Origin: an uncultured Lachnospiraceae bacterium
Lineage (GTDB): Bacteria; Bacillota; Clostridia; Lachnospirales; Lachnospiraceae
Direction of reading: 5' to 3'
Length of the DNA: 6,686 bases
NCBI GenBank assembly: GCA_949076555.1
Contig: CARUOB010000041.1
Coordinates: forward strand, 21,763-28,448
Shown here: piece after piece, positions 1 through 6,177 of the stretch
How the letters are laid out: each line of letters starts with the position of its first letter
How positions within the stretch are numbered: the first letter of the stretch is position 1
Notes under the pieces: model-generated
What the model saw: the letters and a program-made list of their open reading frames with translations, nothing else
Databases searched by the model: none
What the model was told of the DNA's origin: nothing
Translations under genes and position numbers: made by a program

Positions 1-588
1 GATATTGACGGCGAGGGTATTCTCATCCACAAAATTACCCTCGATATCCCAGATGGATTCCAAGAGCTGCCCCTTTGACAGGATCCGCATCGGATTTTCC
101 ATGAAGAAAGCGAGCAGGGAATATTCTCTGGCAGTCAGTGTCAGATTTTCCCCGTTTTTTGCGGCACGTTTTTCTTCCGGGTAGAGGGTGATATTTCCGG
201 AGACGACCGTTTTTGGCAGCTCTGTCGGGAAACGCTTCAGGAGCGCGCCCACCTTGGAAACCAGTGCGGTCAGGGAAAAAGGCTTGGTGATATAATCGTC
301 TGCGCCCTGTCTGTAACCGGCCATGATGTCCTCCTCTCTGTCGAGGGCAGTCAGAAACAGGAAAAGGACGTCGCTCTCCTGCCGGACGCGGGAACAGAAA
401 TCCAGACCGCTTCCGTCCGGCAGCGTGATATCGCAGATAATCAGGGCAGGGGAAAACTGCCTGAAAAGCAAAAGCGCTTCCTTCACGGTGAAGGCGCTGC
501 GGACCGTGTAACCCTCCTTTTTCAGTTTCAGACTGACAGAGTGGTTGAGACTGTCGTCGTCCTCTAAAAGTAAAATTTCCTGTTGCAT
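1..588 (-). CDS. OmpR-family two-component response regulator (C-terminus cut off by window edge)
   Basis: Cytoplasmic DNA-binding response regulator, expected to be phosphorylated by a histidine kinase encoded beyond the left edge. The 196 codons present read without interruption from an ATG at 588-586 to base 1. Receiver domain about residues 3-115: acidic pocket Glu9-Asp10-Asp11, phospho-acceptor Asp53 (in CDITLPDGSG), Thr80, and Lys102 (in ITKPF). A winged-helix effector domain begins near residue 125 (NLTLTAREYSLLAFFMENP) and continues to DENTLAVNI at the edge; about 25-35 residues are missing relative to the usual ~225. The start is supported by a GGGAGG ribosome binding site at 603-598, nine bases upstream. 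It is transcribed divergently from a second, different response regulator. Family assignment is firm; signal and regulon cannot be told. The protein resembles the VncR/VanR-like regulators of Clostridia in general form only. Confidence 0.93.
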   Translation of the reverse strand, partial: MQQEILLLEDDDSLNHSVSLKLKKEGYTVRSAFTVKEALLLFRQFSPALIICDITLPDGSGLDFCSRVRQESDVLFLFLTALDREEDIMAGYRQGADDYITKPFSLTALVSKVGALLKRFPTELPKTVVSGNITLYPEEKRAAKNGENLTLTAREYSLLAFFMENPMRILSKGQLLESIWDIEGNFVDENTLAVNI

Positions 589-615
589 GTAATAAGGCCT
601 CCCGTAGTATATATG

Positions 616-642
616 GTTTGGAAGGGCATAAGCGCCCCAAAC
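616..642. other. Imperfect inverted repeat in the divergent intergenic region
   Basis: GTTTG (616-620) and GGGC (624-627) pair with GCCC (634-637) and CAAAC (638-642), leaving a 3-base bulge and a 6-base loop. On the minus strand it would fall within the first ~30 bases of the transcript of the left response regulator, between its promoter and ribosome binding site. It could be a leader hairpin or an operator; there is no T-tract, so it does not look like a terminator. Function is not known. Confidence 0.35.
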
Positions 643-652
643 AGATAAGCAG

Positions 653-681
653 ATTATAGCATGGCGGGGTACGCGCGTAAA
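653..681 (-). promoter_or_regulatory. Vegetative-type promoter for the left response regulator
   Basis: On the minus strand, TTTACG (681-676) is followed after exactly 17 bases by TATAAT (658-653). A TG one base upstream of the -10 makes it an extended -10. The predicted start of transcription is near 646, giving a leader of roughly 58 bases before the ATG at 588. The -10 is a perfect sigma-A match; the -35 matches 4 of 6. Confidence 0.6.
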
Positions 682-700
682 GCGGGGACAGACGGCATCA

Positions 701-729
701 TTGAGAACCGGAGACTGAAATGGTATAAT
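701..729 (+). promoter_or_regulatory. Strong vegetative-type promoter for the plus-strand two-component operon
   Basis: TTGAGA (701-706, 5 of 6 consensus) lies 17 bases upstream of TATAAT (724-729), with TGG immediately before the -10 (extended -10). Transcription should start near 736, about 55 bases before the regulator's ATG at 792. The -35 boxes of this promoter and of the divergent minus-strand promoter are only 19 bases apart, so one bound regulator could affect both. Confidence 0.72.
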
Positions 730-791
730 GGAATGACTGCAAAGAAATGGCAGGAACAGGGCGGAGACAGAATAGAAACAGAGGAGTCGGT

Positions 792-1460
792 ATGCGTATT
801 TTGATTGCGGAGGATGAAAAGGAACTGGCAAAGGGACTTAAGTTTCTGCTGGAAAAGAATAAATTTACCGTAGATATGGCACATGATGGCGAGGAGGCGC
901 TTGCCTGCTTTCGGTGCAGGGATTACGATGTAGTGATTCTGGACATTATGATGCCGAAGGTAAACGGTCTGGAGGTTTTGCGGCAGATCCGCGAGGCGGG
1001 CTGCGGGGTTCCCGTGCTGATGCTGACGGCGAAAGCGGAGATAGAAGACCGGGTGGCAGGTCTGGAAGCGGGAGCGGACGACTATCTGCCAAAGCCCTTT
1101 GCCAGTCCGGAATTTATCGCCAGAGTGAAGGCCCTTTCGCGCAGGAATGCGGGATATACGGAACTGTGCCTGTCTTTCGGAAAGGTGGAGCTTGACTGCA
1201 ACCGCTATGAGATGGCCTGCGGGGGCAGGGCGGTGCGCCTGAACAATAAGGAATTTCAGGTGATGGAGCTTTTTATGCGCAATCCCCGGTTTGTATTTTC
1301 CACGGCCCATTTGATGGACAAGATATGGGGGCAGGACTCGGAGGCGGATGTCAGCGTGGTCTGGACTTATGTAGGATTCCTTCGAAAAAAATTGAAGGAG
1401 CTTAACGCGGATATTGAGATCCGGACAGCCCGGGGCGCAGGGTATTTTCTTGACTTGTAG
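792..1460 (+). CDS. OmpR-family two-component response regulator
   Basis: Cytoplasmic transcription regulator of 222 residues, the usual length for the family. Receiver domain about residues 1-115: acidic pair Glu7-Asp8, phospho-acceptor Asp51 (in ILDIMMPKVNG), Thr79 and Lys101 (in LPKPF). A winged-helix DNA-binding domain spans about residues 125-222: it includes RLNNKEFQVMELFMRNP and ends in the typical hairpin IRTARGAGYFLDL. An in-frame ATG at 747 would add 15 residues unlike a receiver N-terminus. The start at 792 is preferred because it begins exactly with the MRILIAEDE strand and has GAGGAG (781-786) five bases upstream. The histidine kinase follows 111 bases later in the same direction, so the two form a cognate pair. 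A direct-repeat element upstream of the VTC gene is a candidate target site (inference). Confidence 0.95.
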   Translation: MRILIAEDEKELAKGLKFLLEKNKFTVDMAHDGEEALACFRCRDYDVVILDIMMPKVNGLEVLRQIREAGCGVPVLMLTAKAEIEDRVAGLEAGADDYLPKPFASPEFIARVKALSRRNAGYTELCLSFGKVELDCNRYEMACGGRAVRLNNKEFQVMELFMRNPRFVFSTAHLMDKIWGQDSEADVSVVWTYVGFLRKKLKELNADIEIRTARGAGYFLDL

Positions 1461-1492
1461 GAAGTTTGGACAGCGTGAAGCAGGGAGGGAGA

Positions 1493-1561
1493 ATGTGTGG
1501 CACACGCAGAGTTTGTCGCGGGCATAGGCTTCATGTTCGCTGGCGGGCGACGATTTCTTAG
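1493..1561 (+). CDS. Possible 22-codon leader ORF ahead of the histidine kinase
   Basis: An ATG at 1493 opens 22 codons rich in Arg and Cys (begins MCGTRRVCRGHR) and stops with TAG at 1559-1561. A strong AGGGAGGG ribosome binding site lies at 1482-1489. The stop overlaps the AGAGGAG ribosome binding site (1560-1566) of the kinase start at 1572, an arrangement typical of translational coupling. The same ribosome binding site also sits eight bases before an in-frame GTG (1497) that would add 25 residues to the kinase, so the ribosome binding site may instead serve that start. No recognised homology; it may be chance. Confidence 0.25.
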   Translation: MCGTRRVCRGHRLHVRWRATIS

Positions 1562-1571
1562 AGGAGAGCAT

Positions 1572-2795
1572 ATGTTGAAAAAGATACAAAGGCGGTTTGT
1601 TCTGGCGGCGATGGCAGCGTTTGGCACGGTGATGCTGCTGGTTCTTGTGGGCATTAACGTGGCAAATTATTACAGGACCACCTCTATGCAGGATCAACTG
1701 GCCAAAGAGCTTCTTTTGCATGAACGGACAGTTTCGGTGAAGCGGCAGGCGCCGCCTCGGCCTGTCAGAAACATGCCGGGAAGAGACCCGGAAGCGGCGT
1801 TTATGACCCGCTTTTTTACGGTTCGCTGTGATACGGACAGCAGGGTCAGAGAGGTGTTAAGGGACTATATTTCCTCTGTGGATGAGGAGACGGCAAAGAC
1901 ATATGCACAGGCTGTTCTTTCAAAAGGCAGAGAAAGGGGATATTACGGGGACTATCGCTATCTGGTGAGCAGGAGTGAAAAAGGGACTTCCATCCTCTTT
2001 TTGAACACAGCGATACAATTGCAGTCCATGCAATCCCTTCTGCTGGTGTCTTTGACGATAGGCCTGTGCAGTCTGCTGATGGTATTCTTGCTTATTCTTC
2101 TGTTCTCAAGGCGTGCAATGAAACCTTACCTGAAAAACATAGAACGGCAGAAGCGGTTTATCACAGACGCGGGACATGAGCTTAAAACGCCGATCACTTC
2201 TATCGCAACCAGCGCGGACATCGCAGCGATGGAACATGAGGGGGATGAATGGATTGAAAACATCCGCAGGCAGGCGGCACGGCTCACGAAGCTGGTGAGA
2301 GATATGGTCGCGCTGTCGAGGCTGGACGAGGAGGCGCCGTTCCCAGAGAAGGGCAGATTTTCCGTGAGCGAAGCGGCGTGGGAGACGGCGGAGTCTTTTG
2401 CCCATCTTGCGAAGGCAAAAGGGAACCATTACAGTCAGAGCATTGAGGAGAATCTGATGTTATATGGAGACAGGAGCGCCATTCAGCGGATGATCTCTAT
2501 TTTGCTGGACAACGCGGTCAGGTATTCCGACGATGGCGGTGAAATCCAGATGCGGATTTACCGCAGGCGGGGAAAAGTCTGCATAGAGGTATCCAATACA
2601 TGTGACCTGCCGGACGTTTCGGATTTGGACAGACTGTTCGACCGGTTTTACCGCTTGGACGATTCGCGGTCTTCCATGACGGGCGGTACGGGAATCGGAC
2701 TTTCCATGGTGCGGGCGATCGCGGAAACGCACGGAGGAGAGGCGACAGTGCGGAGCGACGACGGGAAGAGGATATGCTTTCGGGTAATTCTGTAG
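1572..2795 (+). CDS. Membrane sensor histidine kinase, partner of the upstream regulator
   Basis: A 407-residue inner-membrane sensor that autophosphorylates on His and passes the phosphate to the regulator encoded just upstream. Membrane helices lie at about 9-33 and 155-178, with an extracytoplasmic sensing loop of ~120 residues between them. That loop has a conserved-looking core (TRFFTVRCD, ISSVDEETAKTYA, GDYRYLV) but no named domain I can assign. HisKA domain: H-box FITDAGHELKTP with phospho-acceptor His202. The ATPase domain has N-box LLDNAVRYSDDGG (Asn314), F-box DRLFDRFYR and G2 box GGTGIGLSMVRAI. The expected D-x-G-x-G (G1) box is replaced by VSNTCDLPD, seen in many related clostridial kinases. 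The start at 1572 is chosen because MLKKIQRRFVLAAM matches the usual N-terminus before the first helix and AGAGGAG lies five bases upstream. An alternative GTG at 1497 would add 25 residues. Confidence 0.94.
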   Translation: MLKKIQRRFVLAAMAAFGTVMLLVLVGINVANYYRTTSMQDQLAKELLLHERTVSVKRQAPPRPVRNMPGRDPEAAFMTRFFTVRCDTDSRVREVLRDYISSVDEETAKTYAQAVLSKGRERGYYGDYRYLVSRSEKGTSILFLNTAIQLQSMQSLLLVSLTIGLCSLLMVFLLILLFSRRAMKPYLKNIERQKRFITDAGHELKTPITSIATSADIAAMEHEGDEWIENIRRQAARLTKLVRDMVALSRLDEEAPFPEKGRFSVSEAAWETAESFAHLAKAKGNHYSQSIEENLMLYGDRSAIQRMISILLDNAVRYSDDGGEIQMRIYRRRGKVCIEVSNTCDLPDVSDLDRLFDRFYRLDDSRSSMTGGTGIGLSMVRAIAETHGGEATVRSDDGKRICFRVIL

Positions 2796-2825
2796 CCAAA
2801 TTGTTCATCAAAAAATCACATCTGT

Positions 2826-2858
2826 TTTTAAGTACATTTCAGGAAGGTCACCTATACT
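2826..2858 (+). promoter_or_regulatory. Candidate response-regulator operator and promoter for the VTC-DUF4956-CotH operon
   Basis: Two similar heptamers, TTTTAAG (2826-2832) and TTTCAGG (2837-2843), start 11 bases apart, one helical turn, as OmpR-family dimers prefer. A TATACT -10 box (2853-2858) follows nine bases after the second copy. There is no consensus -35; the repeats cover the place where it would be, as at activator-dependent promoters. Transcription would start near 2865. The position just after the kinase gene suggests the co-encoded regulator acts here; this is an inference. Confidence 0.45.
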
Positions 2859-2890
2859 TTACCCATGCTTTTGACGGAGCAGGAAATACA

Positions 2891-2908
2891 TTCCCTTTTG
2901 TTTGGGAA
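2891..2908 (+). other. Small stem-loop in the VTC operon leader
   Basis: TTCCC (2891-2895) and GGGAA (2904-2908) form a 5-bp stem with an 8-base T-rich loop, within the predicted untranslated leader. No T-tract follows, so it is not a terminator. It may affect translation or be insignificant. Confidence 0.25.
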
Positions 2909-2951
2909 GGTGTGAAACAGTGATAAAACAGCAGGGAAAGGAGAGGAGCGG

Positions 2952-3644
2952 GTGACTCAGACAGGAGGATTCCGGCATGAGATGAAATACCGGATCGACT
3001 ACGCGCAGTATATCGAGCTGAGAAATCGACTGCGGGTAGTTATGCAAAGCGACATACATACCGGCATGGATGGCAGATACTTGATACGGAGTATCTACTT
3101 TGACAATTACACGGACAAAGCGCTGCGGGAAAAGAGGGATGGCGTTCCCGTGCGGGAGAAGTTCAGAATCAGATATTATAATGATGACTTTTCTTATCTG
3201 ACACTGGAAAAGAAAATCAAGGATAACAACCTCTGTATGAAGGTTGACGCGAGGATTACGGAAAAGGAGTGCAGGGAACTGCTGACGGGCAGAAGGGATT
3301 GGATGAAAGAGCATTCTTCGCCGCTGGTGAAGGAACTTTATGCAAAAATGTGCTATCAGATGCTTCGCCCGCGGGTGCTTGTATCTTATATGAGAGAGCC
3401 TTATATTTACCGTGTGGGAAACGTGAGGGTTACCTTTGACTCGGATATTCGAACGACCATGTTTCATAGGGATTTTCTGGAGGAAAAGGTGGCGGACATC
3501 GACACCAGGGAGACGCCGCAGGATAGGATTCTGGAAGTAAAATTTGATGCGTTTCTTCCGGAAATTATCCGCAGGCTTATTCAGGTAAACACATTGCGGC
3601 AGACGGCCTTTTCAAAATATGAGGCATGCAGACGGTTCGGTTAA
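2952..3644 (+). CDS. VTC-domain (polyphosphate polymerase-type) protein
   Basis: A 230-residue soluble protein of the VTC family, part of the CYTH / triphosphate tunnel metalloenzyme superfamily. In yeast Vtc4 this domain makes polyphosphate from ATP. Tunnel-type charged residues occur in the expected order: Arg8, Glu10 and Lys12 in FRHEMKYRI; Arg46 in YLIRSIYFDNY; Arg68, Lys70, Arg72 and Arg74 in VREKFRIRYYN; Glu86-Lys87-Lys88 and Lys90 in LTLEKKIK; Arg148 in VSYMREPYIYR; RVTFDSDIR at 159-167; Glu195 and Lys197 in ILEVKFD; and the closing FSKYEACRRF. No signal peptide or membrane helix, so cytosolic. The start is GTG, the first start codon after the AAAGGAG site (2937-2943), and the sequence reaches the first tunnel strand within ten residues. 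The membrane-protein gene follows after 17 bases. Polymerase activity is inferred; other members of the superfamily hydrolyse triphosphates. Confidence 0.9.
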   Translation: MTQTGGFRHEMKYRIDYAQYIELRNRLRVVMQSDIHTGMDGRYLIRSIYFDNYTDKALREKRDGVPVREKFRIRYYNDDFSYLTLEKKIKDNNLCMKVDARITEKECRELLTGRRDWMKEHSSPLVKELYAKMCYQMLRPRVLVSYMREPYIYRVGNVRVTFDSDIRTTMFHRDFLEEKVADIDTRETPQDRILEVKFDAFLPEIIRRLIQVNTLRQTAFSKYEACRRFG

Positions 3645-3661
3645 AAAGGAGGAAAAGAGAA

Positions 3662-4333
3662 ATGACTTTTAACGATATATTTAAATCAAGTTTTTTGGAG
3701 AATGTAGCGCAGTTTTCGGCAGTCGATACGTTGATCGGGATGCTGTTTGCCCTTGTCATCGGCCTGTTCATTTTCGTGGTATATAAAAAGACCTTTAACG
3801 GTGTAATGTACTCCTCCGGGTTTGCCCTGACACTGGTGGGACTCTCTCTTGTGACAACATTGGTGATCATGGCGGTGACGTCCAATGTGGTGCTGTCTCT
3901 GGGCATGGTTGGCGCACTCTCCATTGTGCGTTTCCGGGCGGCGATCAAGGAGCCGATCGAGATTGTGTATCTGTTCTGGTCGATTGCGTCGGGTATTGTG
4001 ATCGGCGCGGGCATGATTCCGCTGGCGGTAATCGGCTCTGCCATAATCGGTATTATTTTGATTCTGTTTGCCAATCGGAAGATACATGAGAGTCCCTATA
4101 TTCTGATTTTGAATTGTGAGAATGAAGGGGCGGAGGAAACGGCGGTGCAAATGGCGCAGAAGGTGTTGAAACGGTTTCTGGTGAAATCCAAAACAGTGAA
4201 CATGGGCGGTATTGAATTGACGGCGGAGGTGCGCTTGGCGGACGCGGCAACGTCCTTTGTCAACAAATTACATGAGATAGAGGGTGTGGAAAACGTTACC
4301 CTTGTAAGCTATAACGGCGAGTATATGTCCTGA
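3662..4333 (+). CDS. DUF4956 family integral membrane protein
   Basis: A 223-residue membrane protein of unknown biochemical role. Hydrophobic segments lie at about 22-41, 52-74, 101-118 and 119-137. Between the second and third is the most conserved-looking stretch of the family, GALSIVRFRAAIKEP (84-98), whose Arg90, Arg92, Lys96 and Glu97 are well placed for handling an anion near the membrane. After the last helix a soluble C-terminal domain (about 145-220) has alternating strands and helices suggestive of a small ferredoxin-like fold. An AAAGGAGG site (3645-3652) nine bases upstream fixes the ATG at 3662; an upstream in-frame start inside the VTC gene is not needed. The family is commonly encoded beside VTC-domain and CotH genes, as here. 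A role as the membrane partner of the VTC protein is inference. Confidence 0.88.
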   Translation: MTFNDIFKSSFLENVAQFSAVDTLIGMLFALVIGLFIFVVYKKTFNGVMYSSGFALTLVGLSLVTTLVIMAVTSNVVLSLGMVGALSIVRFRAAIKEPIEIVYLFWSIASGIVIGAGMIPLAVIGSAIIGIILILFANRKIHESPYILILNCENEGAEETAVQMAQKVLKRFLVKSKTVNMGGIELTAEVRLADAATSFVNKLHEIEGVENVTLVSYNGEYMS

Positions 4334-4429
4334 CAACGGGATCTGTACCTGTACGCTGCCTGATGCAGACCTTCTCATAGATGGTTTTGGCGAAGCGGTG
4401 GTCAGGGAAGCGCGAAAGTGGGGTGAATT

Positions 4430-6130
4430 ATGATTTCATATGAATATATCGCAAAGCCAATCGGCATGATAATGGCGGCGGCTGTCGCGTTCTGTCTTTG
4501 GATAGCGTCCTTTTCGCAGCAGGTGGTGGAGACGCTTGGCGGGGTGAGTGTGCCGATGGCGTATGAAGAGGTGCTGTTTAATACGGATCAAGTGATGCGG
4601 ATTGACATTCAGATGGAACAGGAAGAATGGGAGGAAATGCTGGAGAATGCCACGGCCAAGGAGTATTACGTCTGTGACGTGCAGATCAACGATCGGAAAA
4701 TATGTAATGTCGGTTTGCGCACGAAAGGCAACACAAGCCTTTCTTCGATAGCCGGAAATCCGGAAACAGACAGATACAGTCTGAAACTGGAGTTCGATCA
4801 CTATGTGGAAGGACAGACCTGTTTTGGCCTTGACAAACTGGTCTTAAATAATAACTTTGCGGATGCCACCAGCATGAAGGAAGCTGTGGTCTATGATATG
4901 TATCAATATCTGGGAGTGGACGCCTCCCTGTATAATTATGCCGAAATATCGGTGAATGGAGAGTATCTGGGCGTATATCTGGCACTGGAAGCGGTGGAGG
5001 AAAGTTTTCTAATGCGAAATTACGGAACCGTGGACGGCGAACTGTATAAGCCGGACAGTATGAAGATGGGAGGCGGCAAAGACGGGAGATTGGGAGGAGA
5101 GCCACCTTGGCCCGGAGAGAAGGAGGAGGGCACAGGGAAGGAACGGCCGCAGGATCAGGAAGGAGAAAACAGGCGGGAATTTCCGCAAGGGGCAGAGCTT
5201 CCGGACGGAGAGATGCCTTGGGGACAGGGAATGCCGGATTTTGCGGACGGTATGGCGTCTGGCGGTGCAGATTTTGATTTTGCGAACTTTGCAGGGCAGG
5301 CACCGCCGGACATGGGGAAAATGCCGGGAAAAGGTTCTTCCATGGGAGGCGGAAACGGCGCGAATCTCAATTACACCGATGAGGAGCTTTCCAGCTACTC
5401 TGATATCTGGGACGGCGAGGTGACGGACACGGGGAAAGCGGATCACAGCCGTGTCGTCACAGCCCTCAAAAATATCAGCGAGGGAACTTTGCTTGAAAAA
5501 TATCTGGACATAGACAATATTTTGAAATATATGGCAGTACACACATTTTCCGTAAATCTGGACAGTCTTTCCGGAAACATGGCGCACAATTATTATTTGT
5601 ATGAAAGCGATGGTATGCTGAACATTCTTCCGTGGGATTATAATCTTGCCTTTGGCGGAATGGACATGGGGCCTGACAACGATGCATCAGAAATGGTGAA
5701 TGATGCGGTGGATACGCCTTTTTCGGGAACGGATTTCTTCAATGCTTTGCTGGAGAATGAGAAATATCTCTCCCGCTACCACGAGTATTTGGAGAAATTG
5801 GCACAGGAGTATGTTTTGGACGGGAGATTTCAGGAGGTTTATCAGGGCATCCGAAGCCGGATCGATAGGCTGGTGGAATCAGATCCCACGGCGCTCTATA
5901 CTTATGAAGAATATGAGGCTGGTGCGGAAATGCTGTATCAGACGGTGATGCTGCGGGCGGAAAGCGTCAAAGGACAGATTGACGGTACCATACCGGCTAC
6001 GGATGAGGAACAGAGGGCGGATTCTTCTATGCTGGTAGACGCGTCAAAGATCGATGTTTCGGTAATGGGCGTGATGGATATGGGAGGAGGCAGAGAGCGG
6101 AAAAGCGCGAGAGTTGCAAACAGACAATAA
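4430..6130 (+). CDS. CotH-family protein kinase-like, membrane-anchored, with large Gly/Pro/Met-rich insert
   Basis: A 566-residue CotH-family protein. Bacillus CotH is an atypical protein kinase that phosphorylates spore coat proteins. A single hydrophobic segment (about 9-28) acts as a signal anchor without a lipobox, placing the rest outside the membrane. N-lobe features: VGLRTKGNTS (94-103), YSLKLEFD (116-123), LDKLVLNNN (134-142), YAEISVNGEYLGVYLALE (170-187) and GELYKP (203-208). The catalytic half has VNLDSLSGNMAHNYYLY (375-391) and LPWDYNLAFGG (400-410); Asp378 and Asp403 are the likely catalytic and metal-binding acids. Between the halves, residues 211-310 are low-complexity: 25 Gly, 11 Pro, 8 Met, many Asp/Glu and no Cys. 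The ATG follows a GGTGA site (4422-4426). The gap from DUF4956 is 96 bases without a terminator, so cotranscription is likely. Sporulation is not implied by the family name alone. Confidence 0.92.
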   Translation: MISYEYIAKPIGMIMAAAVAFCLWIASFSQQVVETLGGVSVPMAYEEVLFNTDQVMRIDIQMEQEEWEEMLENATAKEYYVCDVQINDRKICNVGLRTKGNTSLSSIAGNPETDRYSLKLEFDHYVEGQTCFGLDKLVLNNNFADATSMKEAVVYDMYQYLGVDASLYNYAEISVNGEYLGVYLALEAVEESFLMRNYGTVDGELYKPDSMKMGGGKDGRLGGEPPWPGEKEEGTGKERPQDQEGENRREFPQGAELPDGEMPWGQGMPDFADGMASGGADFDFANFAGQAPPDMGKMPGKGSSMGGGNGANLNYTDEELSSYSDIWDGEVTDTGKADHSRVVTALKNISEGTLLEKYLDIDNILKYMAVHTFSVNLDSLSGNMAHNYYLYESDGMLNILPWDYNLAFGGMDMGPDNDASEMVNDAVDTPFSGTDFFNALLENEKYLSRYHEYLEKLAQEYVLDGRFQEVYQGIRSRIDRLVESDPTALYTYEEYEAGAEMLYQTVMLRAESVKGQIDGTIPATDEEQRADSSMLVDASKIDVSVMGVMDMGGGRERKSARVANRQ

Positions 6131-6142
6131 ACATATTATAAA
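6114..6142 (+). promoter_or_regulatory. Possible promoter for the SpmA-like gene
   Basis: TTGCAA (6114-6119, inside the end of the CotH gene) is followed after 17 bases by TATAAA (6137-6142) and an A-tract. The overlapping CATATTAT (6132-6139) also matches 6 of 8 positions of the Bacillus sigma-E -10 CATACAAT, but no sigma-E-like -35 is evident. Sigma class is therefore undecided. Confidence 0.4.
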
Positions 6143-6177
6143 AAAAAGCTCATAAAATGAAAGTAAGAAGATCGTGT

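Noticed and set aside
35..640. A 201-codon minus-strand open frame over the left response regulator
   Set aside because: It is a shifted frame of the real minus-strand regulator (1-588), whose frame gives a complete receiver domain and has its own promoter and ribosome binding site.
747..791. Upstream in-frame ATG for the plus-strand response regulator
   Set aside because: The extra 15 residues do not belong to a receiver domain, and the start at 792 has both the better ribosome binding site and the canonical first strand.
654..1721. A 355-codon minus-strand open frame opposite the response regulator and the start of the kinase
   Set aside because: It lies antisense to two clear two-component genes, its translation is rich in His, Arg, Pro and Cys with no recognisable domain, and it covers the strong plus-strand promoter at 701-729.
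2871..2899. TTGACG at 2871-2876 as a -35 box for the VTC operon
   Set aside because: The position 17 bases downstream reads CCTTTT, with no acceptable -10 at 16 to 18 bases; the TATACT at 2853-2858 with upstream repeats is a better candidate.
4308..4433. Open frame through the gap between DUF4956 and CotH ending in TTATGA on the CotH start
   Set aside because: The ATGA-like overlap with CotH looks like translational coupling, but no ATG or TTG start is available in the frame, only a GTG at 4398 that would give 11 codons. The DUF4956 protein already ends with its usual SYNGEYM tail.
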